From Flavobacterium sp. SLB02 (GTDB lineage Bacteria; Bacteroidota; Bacteroidia; Flavobacteriales; Flavobacteriaceae), in the NCBI RefSeq assembly GCF_009664855.1, contig NZ_CP045928.1:2821755-2885754 (forward strand): DNA of 64,000 nt, written 5' to 3'. Under the pieces are notes generated by a model, which saw only the letters and a program-made list of their open reading frames with translations, searched no databases and was not told the origin of the DNA. Below are positions 44,936 to 53,547 of the stretch, piece by piece. Numbering within the stretch: the stretch's first letter is position 1; every line of letters starts with the position of its first letter. Made by a program: the position numbers and the translations under genes.

Positions 44936-45045
44936 CTTTATTTAATTATTTTTAAATCTTAATATATAAAACAACACCTTAAAATTTTAGGTTCAAGCAA
45001 AACGCGCCAAAAGATTAATTAATCCTAAAATGTGATGTTCAAACA

Positions 45046-45363
45046 TTATAAAGATTTCTTAATTTTTGCAATTAATTGTTTTTTAATCAAGTCAAATTCA
45101 AAATCTCTCTCTGATGTATAAAGGTATAATATTAATCTGGCATTGCTATCTACAAGACTGCTAATATCTGGAAAACTAGTATTAATGAACTGAGTACTTT
45201 GCGAACTATAACCATTATACGATCTGTCTATAAATAATTCTTTAGACTTTAAAGTCCAGTCATCAATATTAATCAGATCTATTTCATTTTGATAATCGGC
45301 TAAGGCTTTATTTATAATTTTATCAATTTTACCTTTCTCCTTTTTAAAATCTATATTAATCAT
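45046..45363 (-). CDS. Small orphan protein
   Basis: A 105-residue soluble protein with a Lys/Glu-rich helical start (DFKKEKGKIDKIINKALADY) and C-terminal FEFDLIKKQLIAKIKKSL. The middle (FIDRSYNGYSSQSTQFINTS) looks beta. No family is recognised. It lies 110 bp upstream of the 81-residue orphan on the same strand, so the two may form a short operon. Confidence 0.55.
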   Translation of the reverse strand: MINIDFKKEKGKIDKIINKALADYQNEIDLINIDDWTLKSKELFIDRSYNGYSSQSTQFINTSFPDISSLVDSNARLILYLYTSERDFEFDLIKKQLIAKIKKSL

Positions 45364-45459
45364 TCCTGGCTATTTTGGTTATTAAATATTTAGTTTTTTA
45401 TAAATATATAATATTGAACAAAACTTTTGATAAAATCTCTATAAATTCATTGCCATTAG

Positions 45460-45918
45460 GCTTTCGCCCTTTCAGGGCTAAAACAACAATTGTCTCTCAC
45501 TCATAGTGCTTCGCACCATGCTATTGCTAAAGCTCTTTCAGAGCAACAGGTTTTCAATACCTATGTTTGGAAACAATTTGAATTATAAATCTATTGTAGG
45601 ATTAAGTTTAAATATGTAAAAAATTTTAAGGACGAGACAATGAGGAAGTTGCTTAAAAGCTCAAAAAGGACTGAAGGCCCAAAAGAAGCAGCGCAGTGCA
45701 ACGCACTGCGAACTGCGTTAAGCGGGATTATCGCCCTGAAAGGGCAAAAGCAAATCTATTGTACATTTATCAAAAAACTGTTTACTTTATTACACAAATA
45801 ATATAATGAGCTTTTACTTTGCTAATAAGCTTTCGCCTTTTCAGGGCTTAAAAACAAAAATTATATTGGTCATAGTGCTTCGCACCATACTAGTTCCATA
45901 GCTCTTTCAGAGCGGGTT
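45460..45918. repeat. Three-hairpin composite repeat, two direct copies plus an inverted piece
   Basis: Copy 1 (about 45463-45552) has gccctttcagggc, tagtgcttcgcaccat and gctctttcagagc in that order. Copy 2 (about 45828-45914) has ccttttcagggc, tagtgcttcgcaccat and gctctttcagagc. Between them (about 45690-45750) lie gcgcagtgcaacgcactgcg and, in opposite direction, gccctgaaagggc. Each word is a short stem with a 3-base loop. Confidence 0.8.
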
Positions 45919-45929
45919 CATGAGAATTT

Positions 45930-46070
45930 CTAATCAACGAATCTGATAAATGAATGCTTCGGAAAACTGTTTTTTATTAAATCCTCTCTATAAAGGCTCT
46001 TATATTCTTTTAACTGTTCAGAGGAATTCAATGCAATAAAAGTTAAACATAACAATAAATTTCTTCTCAT
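45930..46070 (-). CDS. Possible short exported peptide or gene remnant
   Basis: An ORF of 46 codons from ATG at 46070 to TAG at 45930. It begins MRRNLLLCLTFIALNSSEQL, which looks like a signal peptide, and ends soon after at the edge of the repeat block. It starts 26 bp after the stop of the upstream exported protein on the same strand. It could be the 5' remnant of a gene truncated by repeat insertion. No homology is recognised. Confidence 0.3.
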   Translation of the reverse strand: MRRNLLLCLTFIALNSSEQLKEYKSLYREDLIKNSFPKHSFIRFVD

Positions 46071-46096
46071 TTTTATTCTATAAATTAAAAACAAAC

Positions 46097-46969
46097 TTAA
46101 TCGCATTTTACCTTTTTATAATCTCCCGTTTTATCGTCATATTCCATACAAGTTTGTTTTATTAAAACCATCTTATCGTTTACTACTTTATATTCTGCAG
46201 TATTAACGATTCTACCTGCACAACACTGGTTATGCTCAGCAATTCTTTTGGTTTTACTATCAAATTGCAACGAGGTACCACTAAAACTACTTTGGAAATA
46301 TTTACCAGTCTTTGGATTATACAAAAAATATAATCTTGAAGTATTAGGCCCTGCATAACTCGATTCGAAAACAGAGAAATCTTCAATACCATCAAAATTA
46401 TAATCTCCGATATTTATATTTTTCAGTCCCCAAAGCTCGCATTTTAAATCAATTTGCTGAATCAGCTTATCTGTCTTTTTCTCCAGAATTTTAACTCCTG
46501 TTACTTTCGTAAATCCTCCTTTAGGTCTTGAAATAATCAGTTTAAAGTATTTCCCTTCTAGAGAAACCGGTTGCAAAATTTCTACATTTTCCCATTCTGC
46601 TGCATCGCCATATTCAATTTCAAATGTTTTTGACAAAGTTATTTTAAGTTCTTTCTTTGTATTTAAGTCTGTCCATGTTCCCTCTACTTTCTTGCTTTTC
46701 GGATTAAAATTTTCAAAAGTCATTTTAGAAGTATTCTTACCTGTTTTATCTTTTTCATAAAAAGTCAGGACTTTATTTTTTAGAGTTCCGCTTATCTCTA
46801 TAGGAGTATCATAATTAGAATACGCATAAATGGCATTTCCTGAACTATCTGAATCAATATCAGTTAGCAATTCTATAGGATACTTATCTATGAATCCTGT
46901 ATAAGTTGTTTGTGCCGCTAATTGAATTGAAGCTAAAAAAAGTAATGCTATTAAAATTTTCTGCTGCAT
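46097..46969 (-). CDS. Exported protein of unknown function (XAC2610-like C-terminus possible)
   Basis: A 290-residue protein with a Sec signal (MQQKILIALLFLASIQLAAQ). The middle beta domain (about 30-110) resembles small lipocalin-like strands. The C-terminal part carries NIGDYNFDGIEDFSVFESSY and HNQCCAGRIVNTAEY followed by a Cys-containing end; this calcium-loop-like NxDGxxD motif plus Cys pattern recalls XAC2610-type periplasmic proteins. That assignment is weak. It is probably periplasmic. Confidence 0.6.
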   Translation of the reverse strand: MQQKILIALLFLASIQLAAQTTYTGFIDKYPIELLTDIDSDSSGNAIYAYSNYDTPIEISGTLKNKVLTFYEKDKTGKNTSKMTFENFNPKSKKVEGTWTDLNTKKELKITLSKTFEIEYGDAAEWENVEILQPVSLEGKYFKLIISRPKGGFTKVTGVKILEKKTDKLIQQIDLKCELWGLKNINIGDYNFDGIEDFSVFESSYAGPNTSRLYFLYNPKTGKYFQSSFSGTSLQFDSKTKRIAEHNQCCAGRIVNTAEYKVVNDKMVLIKQTCMEYDDKTGDYKKVKCD

Positions 46970-47055
46970 TGTAGAGTTGAGATCGATTATATGTTTGTTG
47001 TTGTTTTTAAAATTAAAGTACTCTTTAAATTTAATGCTTTTTATTCTACGTTATT

Positions 47056-47318
47056 TCAAGATCCAATATCATCAATAGAATCTTCTAAAACAGCTTGTGA
47101 TTTAATTAATTTCAAACCAAATCTTATCATAAATATTATGGCTATAGCGAGAAAAAAAAACTATTACAGCGAAAGCTAATAGATAATTCAAATCTTTATT
47201 CGTCGATGCTTTTATATAGTTTATCACTGCTTGCAACAAAGTTCCATATGTCGCAATGAATAATATTCCTCCAATAAAAATAACCAACAGACCTATAATC
47301 TTTTTTTAGTACTATCAT
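47056..47318 (-). pseudogene. Small membrane protein gene broken by two homopolymer frameshifts
   Basis: An ATG at 47318 overlaps the stop of the upstream lipoprotein gene (ATGA), as in a coupled operon. The frame is lost in an A7 run (47301-47307 on the plus strand as Ts) and should continue as KKIIGLLVIFIGGILFI, through YLLAFAVIVFF. It is lost again in a nine-base run (47152-47160), after which the sensible frame reads LAIAIIFMIRFGLKLI and ends at 47056. Repairing both runs gives one two- or three-helix membrane protein. Either a true pseudogene, a phase-variable gene or base-call errors. Confidence 0.6.
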
Positions 47319-48019
47319 GAAACCGAAGTGTTATCTATTTTATCAATTATCCATTTTTCATTTACTTTTTTGATATAAATCCTCACGCCAATTCCGCAAT
47401 GTCTGCCACAAGAAAAACCACCGTCTAAGACTCCAAATTTTCTCTTTTTGTCAAATTGGATTCCTGTAAAATAAACTGCACCCGAAAAAACAAAATCATA
47501 CTTTTTTCTCCAAAATTCATGTCTGTCTTTTGGAAACTCAGAAATGTCTCTCAGTTCAAATTTCCCTTTAAGTGGGATATTTTTAAAATCTATAGTGTAT
47601 ATAGAATCTCCTTCTATTTTTGGATAAAAAACTTCCGTAACTTTAAAATGCTCTTCTAAATATTCTTTTAAATCCTTATTATTACTTTTTATTTTAGGAT
47701 TGAATGCTACAATTAATTTTGAAGTATCTTTTTCGATTACTTCTTGATTATGCTCCCACTTAGCCATTCTTTGTTTTTGCTCTTCCATACCCATTGTTGA
47801 ATCAACTCTTATACGATGACCATTTTCATCATAAGTAAGTAATCCATAAATAGGAAGCGGATTAAGTACCGTTCTGTAATCAATACAAATAGAATCAATC
47901 AAATCTGGAAAAATTTCCGTCATTACATTTTTTTCAAATTCCAGATCGCTAATCTTTTTTTGACAACTTATAAATAGAAATATCATAATAAGTAAAGGCA
48001 CTTGCAATGGTTTTATCAT
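47315..48019 (-). CDS. Orphan lipoprotein
   Basis: From the ATG at 48019 (MIKPLQVPLLIMIFLFISC) the protein has a lipoprotein signal with lipid Cys19; a frame 8 codons longer is possible. About 234 residues, all of unknown family, with alternating helices and strands and a C-terminal region FDKKRKFGVLDGGFSCGRHC that holds two Cys and a His. It is anchored in the membrane. The downstream small membrane gene overlaps its stop by 4 bp. Confidence 0.65.
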   Translation of the reverse strand: MIKPLQVPLLIMIFLFISCQKKISDLEFEKNVMTEIFPDLIDSICIDYRTVLNPLPIYGLLTYDENGHRIRVDSTMGMEEQKQRMAKWEHNQEVIEKDTSKLIVAFNPKIKSNNKDLKEYLEEHFKVTEVFYPKIEGDSIYTIDFKNIPLKGKFELRDISEFPKDRHEFWRKKYDFVFSGAVYFTGIQFDKKRKFGVLDGGFSCGRHCGIGVRIYIKKVNEKWIIDKIDNTSVS

Positions 48020-48193
48020 AATCCTTAATAAGTAATGGTTCAAAAAGCGATTTTCTTGTGCTAATATAATACTATTTGTATTACATATTAATCTTTCATA
48101 AATCCAAATCCTGTAACATTATCCAAAAATACTGTAAGACATTCTTCACACAATCTGAATAATTTTACATCATAACATTTAAACTTATAAATC

Positions 48194-48781
48194 ATGAAAA
48201 AAATATTATTAGCCGGAAAAGTAATTTTAGGAGCAGGATTATTAATCGTTTCCCTGAATTCTTGTAAAAACGAAACAAAACAAGAAGATCCAAAAGAAGT
48301 TGCTGAAGATAGTAACGAAGCCAAATTTGACTCAATTGATGATAAAAAAGATGATTCGGAATTTTTAGTAGATATCGCAGAAGTGAATCTTGCTGAAATC
48401 GAAATCGGAAAACTGGCTCAAACTAAAAGTACCAATCCTGAGGTTAAGAAATTTGGAAAAATGCTTGTTGATGAGCATACCAAATCGGCTTCTGAAGTAA
48501 GTGCTTTGGCTAAAGCTAAAAACTTCACCTTACCTACTTCGCTTACCGAAGATGGTCAGGAGGAATATAAAAAACTGAATGAAAAATCTGGTCTTGACTT
48601 TGATAAAAAGTTCGTTGATATGATGATCGATGGACACGAAAAAGCGATTGATAAGTTGCAAAAAGCAACTAAAGATGCAAAAGATGAAGATGTTAAGCTT
48701 TGGGCATCAAATAATATAGCACCGCTTACGGCTCATTTGGAGCACGCGAAATTGCTAAAACAAGGACTAGATAAAAAATAA
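48194..48781 (+). CDS. DUF4142 family lipoprotein
   Basis: A 195-residue lipoprotein (lipobox SLNSC, Cys24) with a helical DUF4142 domain from about 60: EFLVDIAEVNLAEIEIGKLA, QTKSTNPEVKKFGKMLVDEH, FDKKFVDMMIDGHEKAIDKL and the closing IAPLTAHLEHAKLL. DUF4142 is a ferritin-like four-helix fold found in exported bacterial proteins; several are stress-related. Conserved Glu/His residues could bind metal. Monocistronic with a strong terminator. Confidence 0.9.
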   Translation: MKKILLAGKVILGAGLLIVSLNSCKNETKQEDPKEVAEDSNEAKFDSIDDKKDDSEFLVDIAEVNLAEIEIGKLAQTKSTNPEVKKFGKMLVDEHTKSASEVSALAKAKNFTLPTSLTEDGQEEYKKLNEKSGLDFDKKFVDMMIDGHEKAIDKLQKATKDAKDEDVKLWASNNIAPLTAHLEHAKLLKQGLDKK

Positions 48782-48804
48782 TTTAATTGGTTATTATTTA
48801 TTTT

Positions 48805-48850
48805 AAAAACCCCTCAAGAGTTGAATTGCTTGAGGGGTTTTTCTTTTTTT
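48805..48850 (+). terminator. Terminator after the DUF4142 gene
   Basis: aaacccctcaag pairs with cttgaggggttt around a 9-base loop and is followed by a long T-run. Confidence 0.9.
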
Positions 48851-49016
48851 TCAGGGACAAAGGTTCAGAGGTGCAAAGGGACAAAGGTTTTAATAACCAT
48901 GTAGAATGAATTAAAATCCATCCCTACAATATGTTTCGTTCCTCCGGAACTGCTAGATAATTTTCAACACAACGCATTCAACCTTTTTCCCTTTGAACCT
49001 TTGCACCTATGAACCT
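48851..49016. repeat. AAGGTTCAAAG repeat region reaching into the amidohydrolase 3' end
   Basis: gggacaaaggttcagaggtg at the left is mirrored by ccctttgaacctttgcacct then atgaacct at the right. The right part runs past the amidohydrolase stop at 49007, so the last codons and the stop TAG lie in repeat sequence. A weak tccggaac hairpin lies between. Confidence 0.75.
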
Positions 49017-50368
49017 ATTGCGCCAGCAATAATTTTTCCTTTATAAAAAACTCCTTCTCTTTTAGGTAAACGCGCTACAGCTTCGGCGGAACAGCTTGCT
49101 TTTACTAAGATAAAATTGGCTTCGTTATCTACTGCTGGCCAAACACGGGTTCCGGAATCGTTAAGCGGTAATATTTCATCTTTTGTTGCGATGTGTAAAG
49201 CTCTGCTTAGATTATATTCATCCGTCCAGCCATACAATTGTGCACATAATTTTGCTTTTTCGAGCATATCGCAAGTCCCGAAAGGCTGCCAGTGATCGAC
49301 AATACTATCGGTTCCTGTCATTAATTTTACACCATATTTTTTTAAAGTTGGAATTGGCATTATCGTTTTCCCAATCGGAATTCCTGACACTACTCCTATC
49401 CCAAGATTTCCCATTTGCTCGGCGATTTTTTCCAAATCTTTTGGGTCCATTTTCGCAAGTGCAAAACCGTGGCTTATATAGGTTTTTCCTTGTAGCTGTT
49501 TGTTTTCTTCGGTCTTTTTAATCATGTATTGGATCGCCTCTTTACCAGACGGTATCGATTCATGCAAATGAATGTCGACACCTTTATTATTGTCAAGTGC
49601 AATTTGAAACATGACATCAAGGGATTTCTCCATATTTCCGTCTACGTTTGTCGGGTCAAGTCCGCCTATGAAATCAATTCCCATCGAAGCCGCTTCTCTT
49701 AACAAAGGTTCACATTGCGAATATAGGATTCCGTGTTGCGGAAAAGCTACAATTTCAGATCCAAAACTATCTTTGTTTTTATCTAAAGCCGCTTGCAAAT
49801 GTTCCAAACTTTTTAGTCCGCTTGCAGGATCGATATTACACTGGCAACGTGCAAAATAACTTCCCTGACTTTGCATTAGTTTAATCGCTTCTTCGGCTTT
49901 ATGCTGAGAATCCGGTAATAATTGCGGGATTAACTTTTGCTCCAGCGTGATCATATCTTTTACAGTATATCCTTTTCTTGGCGCTGCATTCCAGGTTCCG
50001 CTGCCGTAATACGTTTTATCGATATGAATGTGCATATCGCGTAATCCCGGAAGCATCAAAAGTCCTTTGGCATCAACTGTTTTCAACTTCAAAGCCGACT
50101 TTCCTGTGGTAATACTTTTAATTTTACCATTGGCAATATGAATTGTATAAAGCGCTGTTTTCGTAGCAATTACTTCATTCTTCTCATTGTATTCAAAACC
50201 ATCTTCTAATCGCACATTAATTAAAAGATATTCGCTTAAAGCTGTTTTGTTTTCTTCAGGCAATACTTGTGCAACGGCATTTCCTCCAATTCCTGAAAAC
50301 AAAGCTGCGCCTGTTGCTGCGGCTCCCAATCCTAAGAATTTTTTTCGGCTTATTTTATGCTCTTCCAT
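49007..50368 (-). CDS. Exported amidohydrolase (cytosine deaminase-like superfamily)
   Basis: A 453-residue protein with a Tat-like signal (SRKKFLGLGAAATGAALFSG). The amidohydrolase barrel carries GLRDMHIHIDKTYYG (HxH metal ligands), IDFIGGLDPTNVDG, GVDIHLHES, TYISHGFALAK and LMTGTDSIVDHWQPFG (metal Asp). This is the cytosine-deaminase/atrazine-hydrolase-like branch (COG0402). It probably hydrolyses a cyclic amide or deaminates a nitrogen heterocycle in the periplasm. The gene is 138 bp downstream of an AraC regulator on the same strand, its likely activator. The last codons and the stop fall within repeat sequence. Confidence 0.85.
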   Translation of the reverse strand: MEEHKISRKKFLGLGAAATGAALFSGIGGNAVAQVLPEENKTALSEYLLINVRLEDGFEYNEKNEVIATKTALYTIHIANGKIKSITTGKSALKLKTVDAKGLLMLPGLRDMHIHIDKTYYGSGTWNAAPRKGYTVKDMITLEQKLIPQLLPDSQHKAEEAIKLMQSQGSYFARCQCNIDPASGLKSLEHLQAALDKNKDSFGSEIVAFPQHGILYSQCEPLLREAASMGIDFIGGLDPTNVDGNMEKSLDVMFQIALDNNKGVDIHLHESIPSGKEAIQYMIKKTEENKQLQGKTYISHGFALAKMDPKDLEKIAEQMGNLGIGVVSGIPIGKTIMPIPTLKKYGVKLMTGTDSIVDHWQPFGTCDMLEKAKLCAQLYGWTDEYNLSRALHIATKDEILPLNDSGTRVWPAVDNEANFILVKASCSAEAVARLPKREGVFYKGKIIAGAIGS

Positions 50369-50506
50369 AAATTATATTTTATCTTCTCTGAGTTTGTTAT
50401 ACGATTTTACAATAACACTCTAATAATCAATAGTATTTATTGCATTGCAAAAATCGTTATAAACTCAAAATGATAACGGTAATATTACGGAGAAAGATGG
50501 TAAAAA

Positions 50507-51355
50507 TTATAATTTTTTGAAATCGCCCGGAGTTTTTCCGGCATATTTTTTAAATACTTTACTAAAATATGTATTGTCGTTAAAACCAAGCTGATAGCCA
50601 ATTTCTTTTATAGACAAATCGGTACTGGTTAATAAACGTTTAGCCTCAAGAATGGTTCTTTGTTTTATAACATCGCTTGCAGGAATCTTTAAATATTTCT
50701 GCGAAAGGATATTGAGGTAATTTGGTGTAATATTTAATTTATCGGCATAAAAATTCACCGAGGATTCTTTATTAAAATAATCGTCAATTAAAATAGTAAA
50801 CCCTTTTATTATTTTCTCCGGCTTAGTCGAAGAATCATGCTCTGGAAATTGAACCAAATATTCTTTTTGCAATAATTTTAGCAGTAAATGTAAACGCAAC
50901 AAAACTATTTCTTTGGTAAGTGTATCGTTATCAGACAATAATAATTCTATTTCATGCAAATGGTTTTTAAATTCCTCAAATTCTTTTTTGGTTAAAGAAA
51001 GACAAGACGGAACACTTTGCTCAAAAAACGAAAATTGTCCTAAATTCGAAAAAACACTAATTACATCTGCCGATAACATCAGCTGAAACCCGGAAGTATC
51101 AACATCAAGCGACCAGTTGTGTACCTGTCCCGGCCTGATAAAGTAAACCTGATAATCGTTTACATTATATTGTGTAAAATCGACATTGTGAACTCCCGAA
51201 CCTTTCTCTACAAAAAACACAAGGTAAAAATCATGTTTATGTGGCTGCTCAAATTCATTTCTCCCCTTTACACTATGGCGAAATAAGGTAATACCCAAAG
51301 TTTCTTCCCCGAGTATATTGCCAACAGATAAAATAGGAATCGAATGTTTTTGCAA
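50507..51355 (-). CDS. AraC family transcriptional regulator
   Basis: A 282-residue protein with an N-terminal cupin-like sensing domain (EQPHKHDFYLVFFVEKGSG, YFIRPGQVHNWSL) and a C-terminal double HTH at about 180-282 (VNFYADKLNITPNYLNILSQ; SDLSIKEIGYQLGFNDNTYF, SKVFKKYAGKTPGDFKK). The architecture is that of ligand-responsive AraC activators. It lies upstream of the amidohydrolase on the same strand and probably controls it. Confidence 0.9.
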   Translation of the reverse strand: MQKHSIPILSVGNILGEETLGITLFRHSVKGRNEFEQPHKHDFYLVFFVEKGSGVHNVDFTQYNVNDYQVYFIRPGQVHNWSLDVDTSGFQLMLSADVISVFSNLGQFSFFEQSVPSCLSLTKKEFEEFKNHLHEIELLLSDNDTLTKEIVLLRLHLLLKLLQKEYLVQFPEHDSSTKPEKIIKGFTILIDDYFNKESSVNFYADKLNITPNYLNILSQKYLKIPASDVIKQRTILEAKRLLTSTDLSIKEIGYQLGFNDNTYFSKVFKKYAGKTPGDFKKL

Positions 51356-51420
51356 GAGAAAGTGGTTTGTTATTGAATTTCAAAATTAATAATTAAATAG
51401 TATCAATTTTTAAAAGAGAA

Positions 51421-51456
51421 AAAAAAAGGTCTGACTTTGAAGAGTCAGACCTTTTA
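51421..51456 (-). terminator. Terminator upstream of the AraC gene
   Basis: aaaggtctgact pairs with agtcagaccttt around a short loop with T-runs on the minus strand. It can end transcripts from the alcohol dehydrogenase. Confidence 0.8.
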
Positions 51457-51559
51457 AATATTTATTATAGTTCGCAATCCCAATAGCTATCAGTCACTAT
51501 CATTAAATTAAGAAAAAAATAATATTATGCCGAATAAATCTCGCGTAAAATCGCAAAGG

Positions 51560-51689
51560 ATTGTCATTTCGGCACAGAGGCTCGAGCCTTAGCAAAAAGA
51601 TGAAGTAAATTTCCATAATTAACTTCACAACGCAAATCCAATCTTTGTCGAGCTTCTCGCGAGGATTTCTCCTCCGTCGAAATGACAAT
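51560..51689. repeat. GTCATTTCG-ended dispersed element
   Basis: Ends attgtcatttcg (51560-51571) and cgaaatgacaat (51678-51689) are exact inverted copies. The interior has aatctttgtcgagcttctcg then cgaggatttctcctccgtcg. I recall similar elements as common between genes in Bacteroidota. It accounts for much of the gene-free stretch 51356-51736. Confidence 0.75.
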
Positions 51690-51736
51690 ATTGTGTTTAA
51701 ACTTTGTCTCAGTATCTCAGAACCTTAGTTACTTAG

Positions 51737-52789
51737 TTACTTCAAAGAAGCCATATCAATTACAAAACGATACTTAATATCCCCTTTTAGTAATCTTTCG
51801 TAAGCATCATTTACTTCATTAACACCAATTATTTCGATATCAGCAGTAATGTTATGTTCTGCACAGAAGTCCAGCATTTCCTGAGTTTCGGCAATTCCGC
51901 CAATGTTTGAACCTGCAAAGCTTCTTCTTCCTAATAAAAGACTAAATGATGTTACCGGAAGTGGTTCCATTGGAGCCCCAACCAGCGTAAGCGTTCCGTC
52001 TACTTTAAGTAAATTCAAATAAGAATCGATATCGTGTGGAGCCGATACGCAATCTAAAATAAAATTTAACGATTTTGCATGTTTTGCCATTTGTTCAGCA
52101 TCTGTAGATAAAACTACTTGATCTGCACCCAAACGTTTTGCATCTTCGGTTTTAGACAATGATGTGGTAAAAACAACAACATGAGCGCCCATTGCTTTTG
52201 CCAGTTTAATTCCCATATGGCCTAAACCACCAATACCAACGATACCTACTTTTTGTCCTGGACCAACATTCCAGTGCTTAAGTGGAGAATACGTTGTAAT
52301 TCCGGCACATAATAAAGGTGCAACTCCGGCAAGATCTAATTTATCTGAAACATGTAGTACATAATTTTCATCTACTACAATACTTTGAGAATATCCTCCA
52401 AAAGTTTGTCCGCCCAAATGAACGTCAGGAGAATTAAACGTTAGCGTATTTCCAGGATCACAAAATTGCTCTAATCCGTCCTTACAATGCTCACACTCTC
52501 TGCAAGAATCGACCATACAGCCTACTCCGGCCAAATCGCCAACTTTAAACCCCTTTACGTGATCACCTACTTTTGTTATACGTCCCACAATTTCGTGACC
52601 CGGAACTATTGGGTAAATCGTTCCATGCCACTCGTTTCTGGCTGAGTGCAAATCTGAGTGACAGATTCCACAATATAAAATTTCAATTTCTACGTCATGC
52701 GCTAGTACTGCTCTACGCTGAATGTCTAATGTTTGTAACGGTGCTTCGGCAGCTTCTGTACCAAAGGCTTTTATGTTTTTTGTTTCCAT
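51737..52789 (-). CDS. NAD(P)-dependent zinc alcohol dehydrogenase (YahK/AdhC-like)
   Basis: A 350-residue medium-chain dehydrogenase. Catalytic zinc ligands: Cys in YCGICHSDLH and His/Glu in VPGHEIVG. Structural zinc lobe: CMVDSCRECEHCKDGLEQFC. Rossmann motif GIGGLGHMGIKLAKAMGA. This is the NADP-type cinnamyl/aldehyde-reductase branch that reduces broad-range aldehydes. The stop codon TAA lies inside a cttagttacttag repeat. It sits downstream of two cupin genes and an AraC gene on the same strand. Confidence 0.92.
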   Translation of the reverse strand: METKNIKAFGTEAAEAPLQTLDIQRRAVLAHDVEIEILYCGICHSDLHSARNEWHGTIYPIVPGHEIVGRITKVGDHVKGFKVGDLAGVGCMVDSCRECEHCKDGLEQFCDPGNTLTFNSPDVHLGGQTFGGYSQSIVVDENYVLHVSDKLDLAGVAPLLCAGITTYSPLKHWNVGPGQKVGIVGIGGLGHMGIKLAKAMGAHVVVFTTSLSKTEDAKRLGADQVVLSTDAEQMAKHAKSLNFILDCVSAPHDIDSYLNLLKVDGTLTLVGAPMEPLPVTSFSLLLGRRSFAGSNIGGIAETQEMLDFCAEHNITADIEIIGVNEVNDAYERLLKGDIKYRFVIDMASLK

Positions 52790-52825
52790 TTAAAATATTT
52801 GTTTAAAATTTCAGGTTTTTAAAAT

Positions 52826-53046
52826 GCCACGAAGGCACTAAGACACAAAGTCTTTTTTTGCTTTATGTTGTGGATAATTTCACGCAGATTTAATTTGATT
52901 TAAAATCATTAGCTCAAATCTGTTTGAATCTGCTTGAAAAAAATATCATTTCGCGCAAAGTCGCAAAGTTTTCTTTTATAATATGCTTTTAAGATTCTCA
53001 GTTTTTTACTTAGTAACTTAGAACCTTAGCAACTCAGAAACTTAGT
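52826..53046. repeat. Composite repeat region between cupin and alcohol dehydrogenase
   Basis: Blocks: tgccacgaaggcactaagac; atttcacgcagattta (a partial CACGCAGATT copy at 52877-52938); ttcgcgcaaagtcgcaaag; and cttagtaacttagaacctta running to the base before the cupin stop codon. No ORF. Confidence 0.75.
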
Positions 53047-53451
53047 TTATTTTCCAAAACTAAAATACTCTTCATCGCTTACGCTTTCTAACCAGATTCC
53101 TTTTCCTTTGTCTATTTCTGTGATAATGCTAATGTGCGAGAATCGGCTAAAAGGTGTTGCGCCATACCAATGTTCTACGCCAGGTAAAATGGTAACTACC
53201 TCATCTTTATGAAGCAAACGAATCGCAGAACCTCTTTCCTGAAAATAGCCAATTCCGTCTGTTGCGATAAATAATTGTAAGCTTGCATTAATATGCCATT
53301 TGCATCTCGAACCGGGCTCAAAAGAGATTTCTTTAATCATGGTATTGTCCGGATGAATATTGCTGGTTTGTTTTTTATAAGAAACATTACCAGTCATAAA
53401 AGTATTCGGGATTTGTCCCTCTTCAATAGCGGAAGTATAAAGTGTTGACAT
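53047..53451 (-). CDS. Cupin domain protein
   Basis: A 134-residue single-domain cupin. Motif 1 is degenerate (FEPGSRCKWHINASLQLFIA) and motif 2 is VVTILPGVEHWYGATPFSRF. Paralogous to the cupin 97 bp upstream (shared PGVEHW/PEVKHW motif and YFQE or YYQE turn). One of the usual motif-1 His residues is replaced (WHIN instead of WHTHPG), so metal binding may be weakened. Function unknown; the pair probably serves one small-molecule pathway with the alcohol dehydrogenase. Confidence 0.85.
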   Translation of the reverse strand: MSTLYTSAIEEGQIPNTFMTGNVSYKKQTSNIHPDNTMIKEISFEPGSRCKWHINASLQLFIATDGIGYFQERGSAIRLLHKDEVVTILPGVEHWYGATPFSRFSHISIITEIDKGKGIWLESVSDEEYFSFGK

Positions 53452-53547
53452 AAAATTGATTTTTTGAGATTGATTTTTATTTAAATAAGAGCTAACAAAA
53501 ACCGTTAATTAATCGTTAGATCTCGCCAAACAACACTTTTACTTAAT

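Larger units (their letters stand above)
45364..46096. other. Repeat-rich gene-poor stretch
   Basis: About 730 bp. It contains two direct copies of a three-hairpin composite, an inverted third piece, and one short ORF of doubtful status (45930-46070). Otherwise nothing coding is visible. Confidence 0.6.

Noticed and set aside
48088..48324. Minus-strand ORF over the DUF4142 start
   Set aside because: It covers the promoter and signal peptide of the real gene and shows no domain.
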